Assembly: GCA_017307755.1 (NCBI GenBank)
Contig: JAFKGQ010000005.1
Coordinates: forward strand, 124,001-188,000
Direction of reading: 5' to 3'
Source: Chitinophagaceae bacterium
Lineage (GTDB): Bacteria > Bacteroidota > Bacteroidia > Chitinophagales > Chitinophagaceae
Length of the DNA: 64,000 nt
In this document: positions 9,101-17,312 of the stretch, in pieces
How the letters are laid out: each line of letters opens with the position of its first letter
Numbering within the stretch: position 1 is the first letter of the stretch
Program-made: the position numbers and the translations under genes
The notes under the pieces: generated by a model
The model's database searches: none
What the model was told of the DNA's origin: nothing
The model's input: the letters and a program-made list of their open reading frames with translations, nothing else

Positions 9101-9465
9101 CCTGGACCTTTGACAACCACAATGCCAAGGGGCCTATTCAGGATGCGATCAATGGAGGCAATGCCAGTACGAATACGGTGCCCAACTCTTATTTTGTAGA
9201 AAAGGGTTCTTATCTGCGGGCGAAGAATATGACGCTGGGGTATACATTCGGTACCAATGGTCTTAGCAGGGTAGGGATATCCAGGGTGCGGGCTTATGTA
9301 CAGGCGGCCAATCTCTTCACCATCACGAAATATTCCGGTGTCGATCCTGAGATCTCTGTCAATGCCACGAATATGCAGAATACCACCACGCCGGACTTCG
9401 GAGTGGATGAGGGCGCTTATGCCAATCCCCGTCAATATTTACTCGGATTACAGATCACTTTTTAG
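6103..9465 (+). CDS. SusC/RagA family TonB-linked outer membrane protein (no STN domain)
   Basis: The protein has about 1120 residues. The order is: signal peptide ending LLFA before QKK, a carboxypeptidase-D-like regulatory domain (about 29-110, ITGKVISNADKQPVLGATV), a plug with the SusC signatures (PLYVIDGVP and DVASMQVLKDAGAASIYGSR), then a long beta-barrel ending LGLQITF. It imports ligands held by its SusD partner in a TonB-dependent way. The ATG at 6103 is chosen because it gives a normal leader; a TTG six bases earlier is possible. Absence of an STN domain fits the lack of a sigma/anti-sigma pair beside it. It lies directly downstream of the sugar-oxidation operon and may feed it. Confidence 0.95.
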   Translation: MPFKTNARIRACLFLCLFLSSHLLFAQKKITGKVISNADKQPVLGATVEVKGKTTATQTAADGTFAIEAADNSTLVITSIGFQKLEVPVAGRSSIGEIYLTVTNTALNEIVVTGYATQRKKDLTGAVSVVDLGDARKQPVPDVVNMLQGQASGVSVVGTGQPGQAPVIRIRGFNSFGNNTPLYVIDGVPTQNVNDFNPNDVASMQVLKDAGAASIYGSRASNGIIVITTKRGSGGKIKVSYDGYYGLQVPKGGNVYNLLNPTEYGQLVFKAGQNYNTLNPTNQKPVGNNIYGFGATPVVPDFLVAGTAGGVTNSGGFAAGSPAADPTLYFADPTGKAYYQIAAANKGGTDWYHELFKKRPMQSHNISVSGGGDQGTYLFSLNYFNQQGTLMNTYLKRYTIRANTTYKIGKIVRVGENIAYSVTQNPQTLSGILVEGSPIGYSMRENPIIPVFDIKGNFAGSAPKGLNNPRNPVAKQFNARNDRTLAGRLFGNVYGEVDLLKGLTFRTSFGGEYYYGWSHQFNTPDYFDAEPEFTQPGYREDSYNGTDWTWTNTFTYSWIKGDHNLKLVGGMESRQFINHNLGGSIQGYFTLDPNYINLSTGSGTPVSYSNSNSLIGFNPTTTNYKAPIGAGESLVSYFARADYVFREKYLLGATFRRDGSSKFITNRWGNFYAFSAGWRISQEEFLKDAHWITDLKIRGSYGIMGNQFNALGTNSYLLYGSNNQSTFYDLNGTGNSLVYGLAQSQLGNPNAKWEQDGNANVGFDLTILQGKLTVSADWYHKSIKDLLFPITLLGTYGAATIPAYNVGRMTNSGVDLMISGQTDITRDLKFNGTLTFTTVNNKILQVNANGAQYFDVDGRRFNGSFIVRNAVGHPVSAFYGYKIVGFWNSQAELDAADQSARKATGDPKAIYQTDEGIGRFRYADVTNQGYVNANSKTFLGNPSPKFTYGVNLGLDYKHFDFSVFLYGVYGNDVWNNIKWWTDFYGSFPGGAASKTTLYNSWTFDNHNAKGPIQDAINGGNASTNTVPNSYFVEKGSYLRAKNMTLGYTFGTNGLSRVGISRVRAYVQAANLFTITKYSGVDPEISVNATNMQNTTTPDFGVDEGAYANPRQYLLGLQITF

Positions 9466-9490
9466 TACCTGATTGTTAACGACAAAAAAT

Positions 9491-11293
9491 ATGAACATGA
9501 ACATAAGAAATCATTTGCCGGTGATCGGCGCTTTATTAACGGCTGTTGCCATGCTGGTGATCGGCTGTAGCAAGGGTTTTTTAAATAAGCCTGCTTTAGG
9601 CGCCCTGGTGCCCAGCCAGGTGCCCAACAAGGCAGGTGTGACTGCATTTTTGGTAGGGGCTTATGCGGTGCTGGATGGGCAAGGGGCGGGAAATACCGCC
9701 ATCGGTGGGGGTAACCCATGGGAGGCGTCTTCTTCCAACTGGATCTATGGAAGCGTAGCAGGAGGGGATAGTCATAAGGGTAGTAGTATTACCGACCAGC
9801 CGCCTATCGTACCGATAGCCAATGCGCAGGAGATACCTTCCAACGGATTTTTTAACAACAAATGGAGGGCTTTATACGAGGGCGTATCGCGTTGTAATGT
9901 GATGCTGACCACGCTGGCTGTCTCTACTGACCCGTATATTTCTGCTGCCGACCGGACGGAGTTCTCTGCGGAGGCGAAGTTCCTGCGGGGTCATTATTAT
10001 TTCGAGCTGCGGCGTTTCTTTCATATGGTGCCCTGGATAGATGAGAATACCAAGGACCCCAATCAGCCCAACGATCAGGATATTTATCCGAAGATCGAGG
10101 CGGACCTGAAGGTGGCCGTGGACAGTCTGCCTGCCACGCAGCCCAGTGTAGGACAGATCAATAAGTGGGGAGCGATGTGCTATCTGGGGAAAGTATATCT
10201 CTATGAGAAAAAATATGCGGAGGCCAAAGCGTTATTTGACAAGGTAATACCCAGCACTTATGGCGGACCCGGTACCGGAGGCGTTACTTCCAACAATCTT
10301 GCCTATGGGTTAACCGACAGGTTTGAAGATAATTTTGATGCGGCTACAAAGAACAGCAAAGAGTCTGTATTTGCCATACAGATGACTGCCCATGACGGGA
10401 CCAATTCCATCGCTCATGCCAATGGGGGAGATATGCTGAATTTCCCTTACAACAGTCCTTTCCGGTGCTGCGGATTTTTCCAGCCCTCGGTGGACCTGGC
10501 CAATTCTTACCGGACGGATGCCGACGGTCTGCCGTATATAACGGACTATAACAATCACCCTGTAAAGAACGACCAGGGGCTTGCTTCGGGTGATCCTTTT
10601 ACGCCGGACAACGGCAATTTGGATCCCCGGATCGACTGGACTGTTGCGAGGCGTGGTATCCCTGTCCATGACTGGGGCAATCATCCGGGTAATAACTGGA
10701 TACGTGATCAGGCGTCTGCAGGACCCTATTCGAATAAGAAGAACCTGTATTGGCAGGCTTCGGCCGGGACGTATTCGGACCAGAGCACCTGGGCGCCGGG
10801 TTCGGGTATCAATTATTCCATCATCCGATTTGCCGACGTATTGCTGATGGCGGCGGAGTGTGAGGCGCAGCTGGGCAATTATGCCCAGGCTGAGACATAT
10901 GTGAATTTTGTCCGGGCCAGGGCGGCGAAACCTGTGAATATCCTGCACACATATATCGATGCTACCAAGCCGATGGGTGGTTTTACGGGGACACCGGCAG
11001 CGAATTATGTTCTCGCTCAATATAAGGCCGGGTATTTTACGGCTACCACTGCATTGCCCGCCATTTATTTTGAGCGCAAGCTGGAGCTTGCCTGTGAGGG
11101 TCATCGTTTTTTTGATCTGGCGCGGTGGGGTATTGCGGCAGCCACGATGAATGCCTATTTTACCTTTGAGCGGCAGATCACCGGGGATTTGTCCACGGGT
11201 AATTTTACAGCGGATAAGAATGAGTATTTTCCCATACCCCAGGCGCAGATCGATCTGAGTAATGGGAAGTTGAAGCAGAATAAGGGGTATTGA
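9491..11293 (+). CDS. SusD/RagB family outer membrane lipoprotein
   Basis: The ATG at 9491 gives a 600-residue protein with a lipobox (LVIGC) followed by SKGFLNKPALGAL, the normal SusD start. TPR-like helices (KFLRGHYYFELRRFF, KVYLYEKKYAEAKALF) and the C-terminal RKLELACEGHRFFDLARWG motif are family hallmarks. SusD proteins form the surface lid of the SusC channel and bind the ligand. It starts 25 bases after the SusC stop, so the two form a pair. The ligand is not readable; proximity suggests a glycoside used by the upstream oxidoreductases. Confidence 0.94.
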   Translation: MNMNIRNHLPVIGALLTAVAMLVIGCSKGFLNKPALGALVPSQVPNKAGVTAFLVGAYAVLDGQGAGNTAIGGGNPWEASSSNWIYGSVAGGDSHKGSSITDQPPIVPIANAQEIPSNGFFNNKWRALYEGVSRCNVMLTTLAVSTDPYISAADRTEFSAEAKFLRGHYYFELRRFFHMVPWIDENTKDPNQPNDQDIYPKIEADLKVAVDSLPATQPSVGQINKWGAMCYLGKVYLYEKKYAEAKALFDKVIPSTYGGPGTGGVTSNNLAYGLTDRFEDNFDAATKNSKESVFAIQMTAHDGTNSIAHANGGDMLNFPYNSPFRCCGFFQPSVDLANSYRTDADGLPYITDYNNHPVKNDQGLASGDPFTPDNGNLDPRIDWTVARRGIPVHDWGNHPGNNWIRDQASAGPYSNKKNLYWQASAGTYSDQSTWAPGSGINYSIIRFADVLLMAAECEAQLGNYAQAETYVNFVRARAAKPVNILHTYIDATKPMGGFTGTPAANYVLAQYKAGYFTATTALPAIYFERKLELACEGHRFFDLARWGIAAATMNAYFTFERQITGDLSTGNFTADKNEYFPIPQAQIDLSNGKLKQNKGY

Positions 11294-11308
11294 TGCTTTT
11301 ATTTATCG

Positions 11309-11646
11309 TCGGCAGCTATGAGCCTTCCGTCGCTGTACATTGGGTACCACTGAGCATTAGTGGTTTGTTCGGCAGGAATATCTTTTGAGCAGTTGTGCCT
11401 GACTCTCCTATCCCAATGTAAGGCTCCTTCAGGCCATAGCTGACCGACTGGTCGCGGAAAGGCAAGTCACTCTTGCACGAATTAATAGTGTGGCACTTCA
11501 GAGGTTGGCGCTCAGCCCTGCCGTGGAGGAGCCTTATCTTTCCCACGGTAGAAGGTATATATTATTGTTGAGTGTAGATCGGCTGGGATATAAGTGCTGT
11601 TCATCGGAGAGGGAAAGTATAGCGACGGAACGGTTAGGGCTGGCGC
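11309..11646. repeat. Structured non-coding element with multiple inverted repeats (MITE relic or structured RNA, unclassified)
   Basis: This fills most of the 382-base gap between susD and the cytochrome gene and has no supportable ORF. An imperfect terminal inverted repeat matches at 15 of 17 bases: 11325-11341 (TTCCGTCGCTGTACATT) against 11614-11630. Inside and around it are further complementary segments: 11313-11326 with 11420-11426 and 11436-11442, ACATTGGG (11337-11344) with 11412-11419, a 9-bp match 11419-11427 with 11528-11536, and 11508-11519 with 11636-11646 (one bulge). Local hairpins lie at 11346-11364, 11442-11453, 11462-11476 and 11521-11548. No target-site duplication was found. 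It may be a decayed non-autonomous transposon or a large structured leader of the next gene. Confidence 0.5.
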
Positions 11647-11675
11647 ATTAGCAGAGAGAGGAGAACAAAGCGGAC

Positions 11676-13265
11676 ATGAATGTTAACTCAATAAAGCAAA
11701 AGTCCCGGATAGTATATTCTATACTCATGTCCGGCGTCATGGGGGCGGCTGCGTGTAATACAGCCGCCTCTTATCATAAAAACCACGCTCATGCAGGGGC
11801 GAAGGATGGCGATATCGCCAGAGGCGAGGCGTTAGCGGTGAAATATTGCCAGTCCTGTCATATGCTGCCATCACCCGGCCTGCTGGATGCCGGCACCTGG
11901 GAGAAGGGCGTTTTGCCGGCTATGGGGCCAAGGCTGGGAATATTTGAGTATATGCATCAGCGTTATCCGGAGAATAGCCAGGACCCGAATGTGGGCAGGG
12001 GTTTTTATCCATCGCAGCCTATGATGACGCCGGAGGAATGGAGGGATCTTATCACTTATTATACGGCCCTGGCGCCGGATAGTCTTATGGCGCCGTCCCG
12101 TAAGGAGGCGCTTAGACCGGATACGACAAGCTTCCGGGTCATACTGCCGCGGGCGTCTGCCGGCGTGGCTTCCTCTCCGCCGGCCACCTGTTTTATACAA
12201 TATGACAGTATTTTACGCCAGGTGATGACCTCGGATATACTTACGCATACTTTTTCCCGATGGGACAACCAGTTAAGGGTTTTACCGGGCGCCACGGTTG
12301 CGGGCGCTGTGGTATCGATGGTACAAAGTCAGGGGGGGCGGCTGGCATGTAATATCGGGGCTTTCCAACCGAACAATGCGAAAGCGGGTTCTGTGGACCG
12401 GTGGGTGCCGGGGCCGTCGTCGGCTGTGCCGGACCTTACCACGGTGGTCCGGGACCTGGTGCGTCCGGTGCATATTGCGGAGGCCGATCTTAATGGAGAC
12501 GGGAGGGAGGACATTGTGGTCTGTGAGTTCGGGTATATCAAAGGATCGCTCAGCTGGCTGGAGAATAAGGGGGATGGGTCTTATGAGAAGCATGTGCTGC
12601 GAGATATGCCGGGAGCTATCCGTGTGGTGATAGAAGATCATGATCATGATGGCCGCCCGGATATCTGGGCGTTGTTCGCACAGGGGGAGGAAGGTATATT
12701 TTTATATACCAACAAAGGCGGGGGGCAGTTTGCAGAACAGGAGGTGTTGCGTTTTCCGCCTAGTTATGGATCCACTTATTTCGAACTGACCGATCTCAAT
12801 GGCGATGGGCGAAAGGATATTCTTTATACTTGCGGGGACAACGGGGATTTTTCCACTGTGCTAAAGCCTTATCACGGCATCTATATTTTTCTCAATGACG
12901 GTGCTGTACATTTTACACAACAGTACTTTTTCCCTATGAATGGCTGCTACCGGGCCATGCCTGTTGATATCGACAGGGATGGTATGTTGGATATCGCGGC
13001 TATCGCCTATTTTGCCGACTTTGATCATCATCCTGAAGAAGGGTTTATATACCTGCATAACAATGGAGGACTGCATTTTGACGCCCGGACGGTGCCGGGT
13101 ACGGAGGCCGGCAGGTGGATCACCATGGACGTACGTGATATAGATGGGGATGGACGGCCAGATGTATTGCTGGCCAATTGCAGTGTGGGCCCGCTTTTTA
13201 ACAAGGGGACCGTGGATTGGAAGAAAGGTCCCCCTTTTATGCTGTTGAAGAATAATGTCCGATAA
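11676..13265 (+). CDS. Cytochrome c / FG-GAP (VCBS) repeat lipoprotein
   Basis: The protein has 529 residues. It has a lipoprotein-like leader (GAAAC), one heme c site C58-QS-C61-H62 with a later Met-rich region, and then a propeller-like part with at least five Ca-binding loops of the DxNxDG type (DLNGDGREDI, DHDHDGRPDI, DLNGDGRKDI, DIDRDGMLDI, DIDGDGRPDV). Such proteins sit on the periplasmic side of the envelope. The heme suggests electron transfer, so it is a candidate acceptor for the GMC dehydrogenases upstream; this is inference. A purine-rich AGGAG lies 12 bases before the ATG. Its last 11 bases overlap the next gene. Confidence 0.85.
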   Translation: MNVNSIKQKSRIVYSILMSGVMGAAACNTAASYHKNHAHAGAKDGDIARGEALAVKYCQSCHMLPSPGLLDAGTWEKGVLPAMGPRLGIFEYMHQRYPENSQDPNVGRGFYPSQPMMTPEEWRDLITYYTALAPDSLMAPSRKEALRPDTTSFRVILPRASAGVASSPPATCFIQYDSILRQVMTSDILTHTFSRWDNQLRVLPGATVAGAVVSMVQSQGGRLACNIGAFQPNNAKAGSVDRWVPGPSSAVPDLTTVVRDLVRPVHIAEADLNGDGREDIVVCEFGYIKGSLSWLENKGDGSYEKHVLRDMPGAIRVVIEDHDHDGRPDIWALFAQGEEGIFLYTNKGGGQFAEQEVLRFPPSYGSTYFELTDLNGDGRKDILYTCGDNGDFSTVLKPYHGIYIFLNDGAVHFTQQYFFPMNGCYRAMPVDIDRDGMLDIAAIAYFADFDHHPEEGFIYLHNNGGLHFDARTVPGTEAGRWITMDVRDIDGDGRPDVLLANCSVGPLFNKGTVDWKKGPPFMLLKNNVR

Positions 13266-13710
13266 GCTATCTTTGGGCATGCTGAATCTCCCATCGTGGC
13301 TTTTGTATGCGTTATTATCTGCTGTTTTTGCCGCTCTGACGGCTATCTTCGCCAAGGCGGGGCTAAAGGATGTCAATTCCGATCTGGCTACGGCCATCCG
13401 GACGGCAGTGGTCCTTTTGATCACCTGGGGCATTGTGTGGTACAGGGGACATTGGAGGGAGGTGGGATCTCTTACCCGCAATAACTGGCTTTTTCTTATC
13501 TTATCGGCTTTTGCTACGGGATTGTCCTGGTTGTTTTATTACCGGGCTTTACAATTGGGAAAAGTGTCCGAAGTGAGCGTTATCGATAAGGGGAGCATTG
13601 TCTTCACTATTTTACTGTCTTTTCTCTTTCTCCGTGAGCCGCTGACACTGAGGGTAATAATGGCGGCTATCCTTATCTTCGTGGGTATGTTGGTGCTGGT
13701 ATGGAAATAA
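13255..13710 (+). CDS. EamA family membrane protein, single-repeat form
   Basis: The 151 residues contain about five hydrophobic segments and the EamA-type start (LYALLSAVFAALTAIFAKAGL), ending in a TM-rich tail (IMAAILIFVGMLVLVWK). Full drug/metabolite transporters have two such repeats and about ten helices. This is a half-size version of about 140 residues, which is a known subgroup that presumably dimerises. The ATG overlaps the end of the cytochrome gene by 11 bases in another frame, which suggests translational coupling. The substrate is unknown. Confidence 0.8.
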   Translation: MSDKLSLGMLNLPSWLLYALLSAVFAALTAIFAKAGLKDVNSDLATAIRTAVVLLITWGIVWYRGHWREVGSLTRNNWLFLILSAFATGLSWLFYYRALQLGKVSEVSVIDKGSIVFTILLSFLFLREPLTLRVIMAAILIFVGMLVLVWK

Positions 13711-13723
13711 CTCAAATAAACGC

Positions 13724-14554
13724 ATGATAGATTCTGTCTGGTTGTTGTTTGTCATAGGATTATTGGTAGGAGGGCTCGGTACCTTGATAGGGGCGGGGGG
13801 AGGTTTTATTCTTGTTCCAGTACTATTGTTCCTGTATCCTTCTCTGGCTCCGGATGCTATTACGGCTATTTCGATGGCGATCGTCGCCTGTAATGCCGTG
13901 TCGGGGACGGTAGCTTATGCGAGGGCGCAGCGGATAGATTATAAGGCGGGCATACAATTTGCAATTTTCACGATACCGGGAAGCATCCTGGGTGTGATGG
14001 TGACCAGGCTGATATCGAGATCTTTGTTTGCGATGGTATTTGGAGGGTTATTGATCCTGCTTGCATTTTATTTATTGTTTAAGAAGGAGGGGCATCAGAA
14101 GATACCTCTGAACAAGGGGTATGGGAAATCGACGCAGGTGAGGATATTGACGGACCGGAAGGGGGAAACCTATCGTTATTCCTTTAATCGCGTTATTGGT
14201 TGGAGCATTAGTCTTGTGGTGGGGTTTATATCTCCTATCCTGGGTATTGGGGGGGGGATTATTCATGTGCCTGCCCTTATCAACTGGCTACAATTTCCCG
14301 TGCATATTGCGACAGCGACTTCTCATTTTATACTGGCTATCATGTCTGTGGTAAGTGTGGTGGTGCATATTGTGCAGGGCAGCTACCAGGATCCCTGGAT
14401 ACAGCGGATGGTATTGAGTCTTGGAGTAGGGGCTATAATAGGGGCCCAGGTTGGCGCTTATTTCTCACACCGGATCCGGGGTCGTGCTATCGAGCGGGCA
14501 CTGGCTGTTTCTCTGGGGTTAGTGGGTATTCGAATCCTGCTGGGGCATCTTTAA
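13724..14554 (+). CDS. Sulfite exporter TauE/SafE family permease
   Basis: The 276 residues are mostly hydrophobic and have the family's repeated glycine motif: GGLGTLIGAGGGFILVPVL near the N-terminus and VGFISPILGIGGGIIHVPAL in the second half. These inner-membrane proteins transport organosulfonates, sulfite or small organic acids. It begins 13 bases after the EamA stop, so the two are likely co-transcribed. No partner gene narrows down the substrate. Confidence 0.87.
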   Translation: MIDSVWLLFVIGLLVGGLGTLIGAGGGFILVPVLLFLYPSLAPDAITAISMAIVACNAVSGTVAYARAQRIDYKAGIQFAIFTIPGSILGVMVTRLISRSLFAMVFGGLLILLAFYLLFKKEGHQKIPLNKGYGKSTQVRILTDRKGETYRYSFNRVIGWSISLVVGFISPILGIGGGIIHVPALINWLQFPVHIATATSHFILAIMSVVSVVVHIVQGSYQDPWIQRMVLSLGVGAIIGAQVGAYFSHRIRGRAIERALAVSLGLVGIRILLGHL

Positions 14555-14651
14555 TTCTTCTTTAATTAAACTTTTGTTTTTTTAACAGGTCCGATAACAA
14601 TAAACGGCTAATTATTTGCATTGTATTAACTCTAATAGAAAAAACACCAGT

Positions 14652-15104
14652 ATGACAAAACACACTGTATTGACCAGGACTACCACGATCGTCGCTTTGT
14701 TTGTATCCGTATTTGGATTGGGCTCCTGTACAAAACATGTCACCCAGGTGGTGGACCAGGGGTTTTCTGCGTTGTATACCATTAAACCGACAGATTGGCA
14801 ATTAGACAATTCGGGGCTAATAAATGCTGAACCGACTTATGTTGTCTCGTTGAATGTACCCGAGATCGACGATAAAGTCGTGCAGAATGGAGGAGTATTT
14901 GCGTATCTGTCTTTTGATAAGGGTGATCCTGTAACGTATGAGCAATTGCCAGAGACGTACGGTGGGTTATCTTATGCAACCACCCATGCCAATGGTAAAT
15001 TGAATATTCTGTATTGGAACCCGGGCAGCAATCAAGCTCCCCCCCTGCCCTTGGGCAATGTTCATCTCAAGGTAGTGATCCTGGATGCTACGCCGCTGGA
15101 TTAA
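14652..15104 (+). CDS. Hypothetical lipoprotein
   Basis: The ATG at 14652 gives 150 residues with a lipoprotein leader ending FGLGSC; the upstream TTG would spoil that leader. The mature part (WQLDNSGLINAEPTYVVSLNVPEIDD ends in VHLKVVILDATPLD) looks beta-rich. It resembles the small lipoproteins of unknown function common in Bacteroidota, but no named domain was recognised. It is monocistronic, with a terminator immediately downstream. Confidence 0.7.
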   Translation: MTKHTVLTRTTTIVALFVSVFGLGSCTKHVTQVVDQGFSALYTIKPTDWQLDNSGLINAEPTYVVSLNVPEIDDKVVQNGGVFAYLSFDKGDPVTYEQLPETYGGLSYATTHANGKLNILYWNPGSNQAPPLPLGNVHLKVVILDATPLD

Positions 15105-15125
15105 TCGAGTAAAGATATTTTTTGT

Positions 15126-15165
15126 TTACCCTGGCTGGTAATTTGACTGGCCAGGGTAATTTTTT
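15126..15165 (+). terminator. Rho-independent terminator after the small lipoprotein gene
   Basis: TTACCCTGGC (15126-15135) pairs perfectly with GCCAGGGTAA (15150-15159), with a 14-base loop and a T run at 15160-15165. It separates the lipoprotein gene from the sigma factor locus. Confidence 0.88.
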
Positions 15166-15427
15166 GTCTCCGCCGGCAGGTGGACAAGGGGATCTTTGGG
15201 GTGAAATGATCCGTATCCCGGAGTGATGAAAAATTAATTATCCAAAATGATGGTGAAATGAAGTTTCGCCGGGAATATCTTACTAATTTTAAGGATAACA
15301 ACCCCTGATAACCAGTATGTCATTGTTTACGTCTCTTTTCTTCTGTCCGTTGGTCCGTCTGGTGTGGCCTGATAGTTGCCGTATAGCTTCATTCCTCTTA
15401 TTTTTATGGTAACTATTGTAACTCTCT
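15166..15427. other. Intergenic region upstream of the first ECF sigma gene
   Basis: Together with the terminator this makes a gene-free stretch of 323 bases. No ORF or RNA gene was recognised. It should hold the promoter of the sigma factor gene, but no clear TAnnTTTG box with a properly spaced TTG was found. Confidence 0.4.
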
Positions 15428-16036
15428 GTGTCAATTGAAATTATATATAATGAAAAAGACGTGCTTCGTCGGGTAGCCGATGCTGACAGGGAGGCTTTCC
15501 GGCAGTTGTACGGGCATTATTTTAAGGTAGTACAGCGGTATGTAGGACTTTTTGTGCCTTCGAAGGACAATCTGGAGGAGTTGACGCAGGATGTTTTTAT
15601 AAAGATGTGGGAGAAGCGTGAGCGGCTGGCTACGGTGGATTCTTTTAAGGATTATCTATTTATTGTATCGAGGAATACCGTATTCAACTATTTCCGGTCG
15701 TTAAAGATCCGGCAGCAGACCCGGGAATTGGAGGAAGGCATGGAGTCTACGGCTGTCCATCAGTCGGAGCATGATGTATTGTACAAGCAATATTATCATA
15801 TTGCGGCAGAGGGGATGGATAAGTTGACACCCAGGCGAAGGGAGATCCTGAAGATGCGAATCGAGCATGGGCTTAGTCTGGATGAGATCGCTGCGCAGTT
15901 GAGCATTACCCGGGCGGCTGTCAAAAAGCAGCTGTATGAGGCAATTGCATTCGTACGGCAATATTTGCTGGACCATGCGGAGATCTCCGTGCTTTTATTT
16001 GTTTTTCTTTCTCTTTTTGATATCACAAACTATTGA
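15428..16036 (+). CDS. RNA polymerase sigma-70 factor, ECF subfamily (FecI-like)
   Basis: The protein has 202 residues. Region 2 is seen at about 17-85 (AFRQLYGHYF, ELTQDVFIKMWEKRE, DYLFIVSRNTVFNYFR) and region 4 at about 130-180 (LTPRRREILKMRIEHGLSLDEIA, SITRAAVKKQLYEA). The start is a GTG, since no ATG lies in frame. The hydrophobic C-terminal tail (ISVLLFVFLSLF) is common in Bacteroidota ECF factors beside SusC/D genes. It is followed by a FecR anti-sigma, an STN-type SusC and a SusD, so it should direct transcription of that transporter when the SusC ligand binds. Confidence 0.92.
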   Translation: MSIEIIYNEKDVLRRVADADREAFRQLYGHYFKVVQRYVGLFVPSKDNLEELTQDVFIKMWEKRERLATVDSFKDYLFIVSRNTVFNYFRSLKIRQQTRELEEGMESTAVHQSEHDVLYKQYYHIAAEGMDKLTPRRREILKMRIEHGLSLDEIAAQLSITRAAVKKQLYEAIAFVRQYLLDHAEISVLLFVFLSLFDITNY

Positions 16037-16139
16037 TAATTAATTATTTGGGATTTTTTTAAAAATTTCTCAAAAAAACAGGCTTTTCGAGGTATCCTCT
16101 CCTCATTAGCGCGTGTCTTTATACTAACACCTTATTTAT

Positions 16140-17180
16140 ATGATCTTAAAGGATGCCAGGTTATTTGTTGCTGATTTCGTTAAAGGGGAGTATACTCCTG
16201 ATGAATACGCGACATTTCTTGAATGGCTCCAGGATGCTTCGATCGATGAGTTAGGAATTATTGCAGACGAACATGAAGCCTTATTTGAGCAATGGTCATT
16301 ACCAGCCGTCACCCCTTCTTCGGAATGGGTGAGTCAATTGGAGCAACGGCTGGATGAGCAAGAGACGTTAGCCCCGATAAGAAAGATAAACCAGGAAAGG
16401 GGATGGATGGCGAGAAACCCGGTGTGGGTAGCAGCAGCATCTGTTTTGTTGGTATTGACCGGCGGATATTTTTTGTATAATCATTCGACAGAAAAGCAGT
16501 CAGAGACTGCCGGGCGTCCTGTCGGGGCTCTTTACAATACATTTTCGGTTCCCCGTGGAGGGGAGCAGCAAGCGTTCGCGCTGGCTGATGGTAGTAAGAT
16601 CTGGTTGAATGCCGCCAGTACGTTGAAATATCCTGTCGATCTTGAAGGGGCAGGGCGTATGGTGGAATTGTCCGGGGAAGCTTATTTTGAAGTAACGGGG
16701 AATGCTGCGAAGCCTTTTCATGTGAAGATCAAAGGAGCTGAGATCGAGGTGTTGGGGACGCATTTTAATGTGAAGGCTTATGAAGATGAGTCTTCCAGTA
16801 AGACGACGCTTGTGGATGGTGCTGTGAAAGTGATAAGCGGGACTGAATCCATACAACTCAAACCCGGCGAACAAGCTGAAATAGTATATCCCAAGCCGGG
16901 GGTTTATGCTCCGATGAAGCTTTTGAAGGGAACTGATATTGACTATGTCTTATCCTGGAAGAGTGGGGATCTGGAATTCAGGGATGATGCGCTTTTTACG
17001 GTCATGCAGGCTATCTCCCGTTGTTATAACGTAGAAATCCGCTACCAGTCGGGAATACCGGATGGTCATTTTACCGGAAATTTCTCACGCAAATCCAATA
17101 TCCAACAGATACTAAATCAATTAACGCATCAGAATATTCACTGTGCATTTGACGGGAAAGTGATTACAGTCATGCACTAG
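16140..17180 (+). CDS. FecR family anti-sigma factor
   Basis: The protein has 346 residues: a cytoplasmic N-terminal sigma-binding part (1-92), one transmembrane helix (about 95-113, VWVAAASVLLVLTGGYFLY), a periplasmic FecR domain (VPRGGEQQAFALADGSKIWL) and a C-terminal DUF4974 region (YNVEIRYQSGIPDGHFTGNF). It holds the upstream sigma factor until the STN domain of the outer membrane transporter signals ligand arrival. It starts 103 bases after the sigma stop codon. Confidence 0.93.
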   Translation: MILKDARLFVADFVKGEYTPDEYATFLEWLQDASIDELGIIADEHEALFEQWSLPAVTPSSEWVSQLEQRLDEQETLAPIRKINQERGWMARNPVWVAAASVLLVLTGGYFLYNHSTEKQSETAGRPVGALYNTFSVPRGGEQQAFALADGSKIWLNAASTLKYPVDLEGAGRMVELSGEAYFEVTGNAAKPFHVKIKGAEIEVLGTHFNVKAYEDESSSKTTLVDGAVKVISGTESIQLKPGEQAEIVYPKPGVYAPMKLLKGTDIDYVLSWKSGDLEFRDDALFTVMQAISRCYNVEIRYQSGIPDGHFTGNFSRKSNIQQILNQLTHQNIHCAFDGKVITVMH

Positions 17181-17217
17181 GCACTGTATTGTCCATAGCC
17201 ATTGAACCGAGTCCGCC

Positions 17218-17289
17218 AGTTACAGCCGCTGTCATGGGTATGTTATAAGTATTTTTCTTATATTTACTCATGATTTGCAGGCTGTAACT
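17218..17289. repeat. Inverted repeat in the fecR-susC gap (locus 1)
   Basis: AGTTACAGCC (17218-17227) is exactly complementary to GGCTGTAACT (17280-17289), with 52 bases between, and is followed by TTTATT. It lies in the 132-base gap between the anti-sigma and transporter genes, 23 bases before the susC start. It could act as an attenuator or operator. The other sigma/FecR locus also has a hairpin in the matching gap. Confidence 0.45.
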
Positions 17290-17312
17290 TTATTAGTACA
17301 AACCTTCGCCTA

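Noticed and set aside
8338..9435. 365-residue minus-strand ORF opposite the first susC
   Set aside because: It lies fully inside a strong SusC gene, is very rich in Ile, Arg and Gly, and has no domain; it is a frame shadow. The same holds for long opposite-strand frames at 3690-4604, 17640-18677, 46073-47044 and 56621-57508.
11316..11546. 76-residue minus-strand ORF in the gap before the cytochrome gene, considered as a transposase fragment
   Set aside because: It shows no recognisable family motif and consists largely of the inverted-repeat segments of the structured element.
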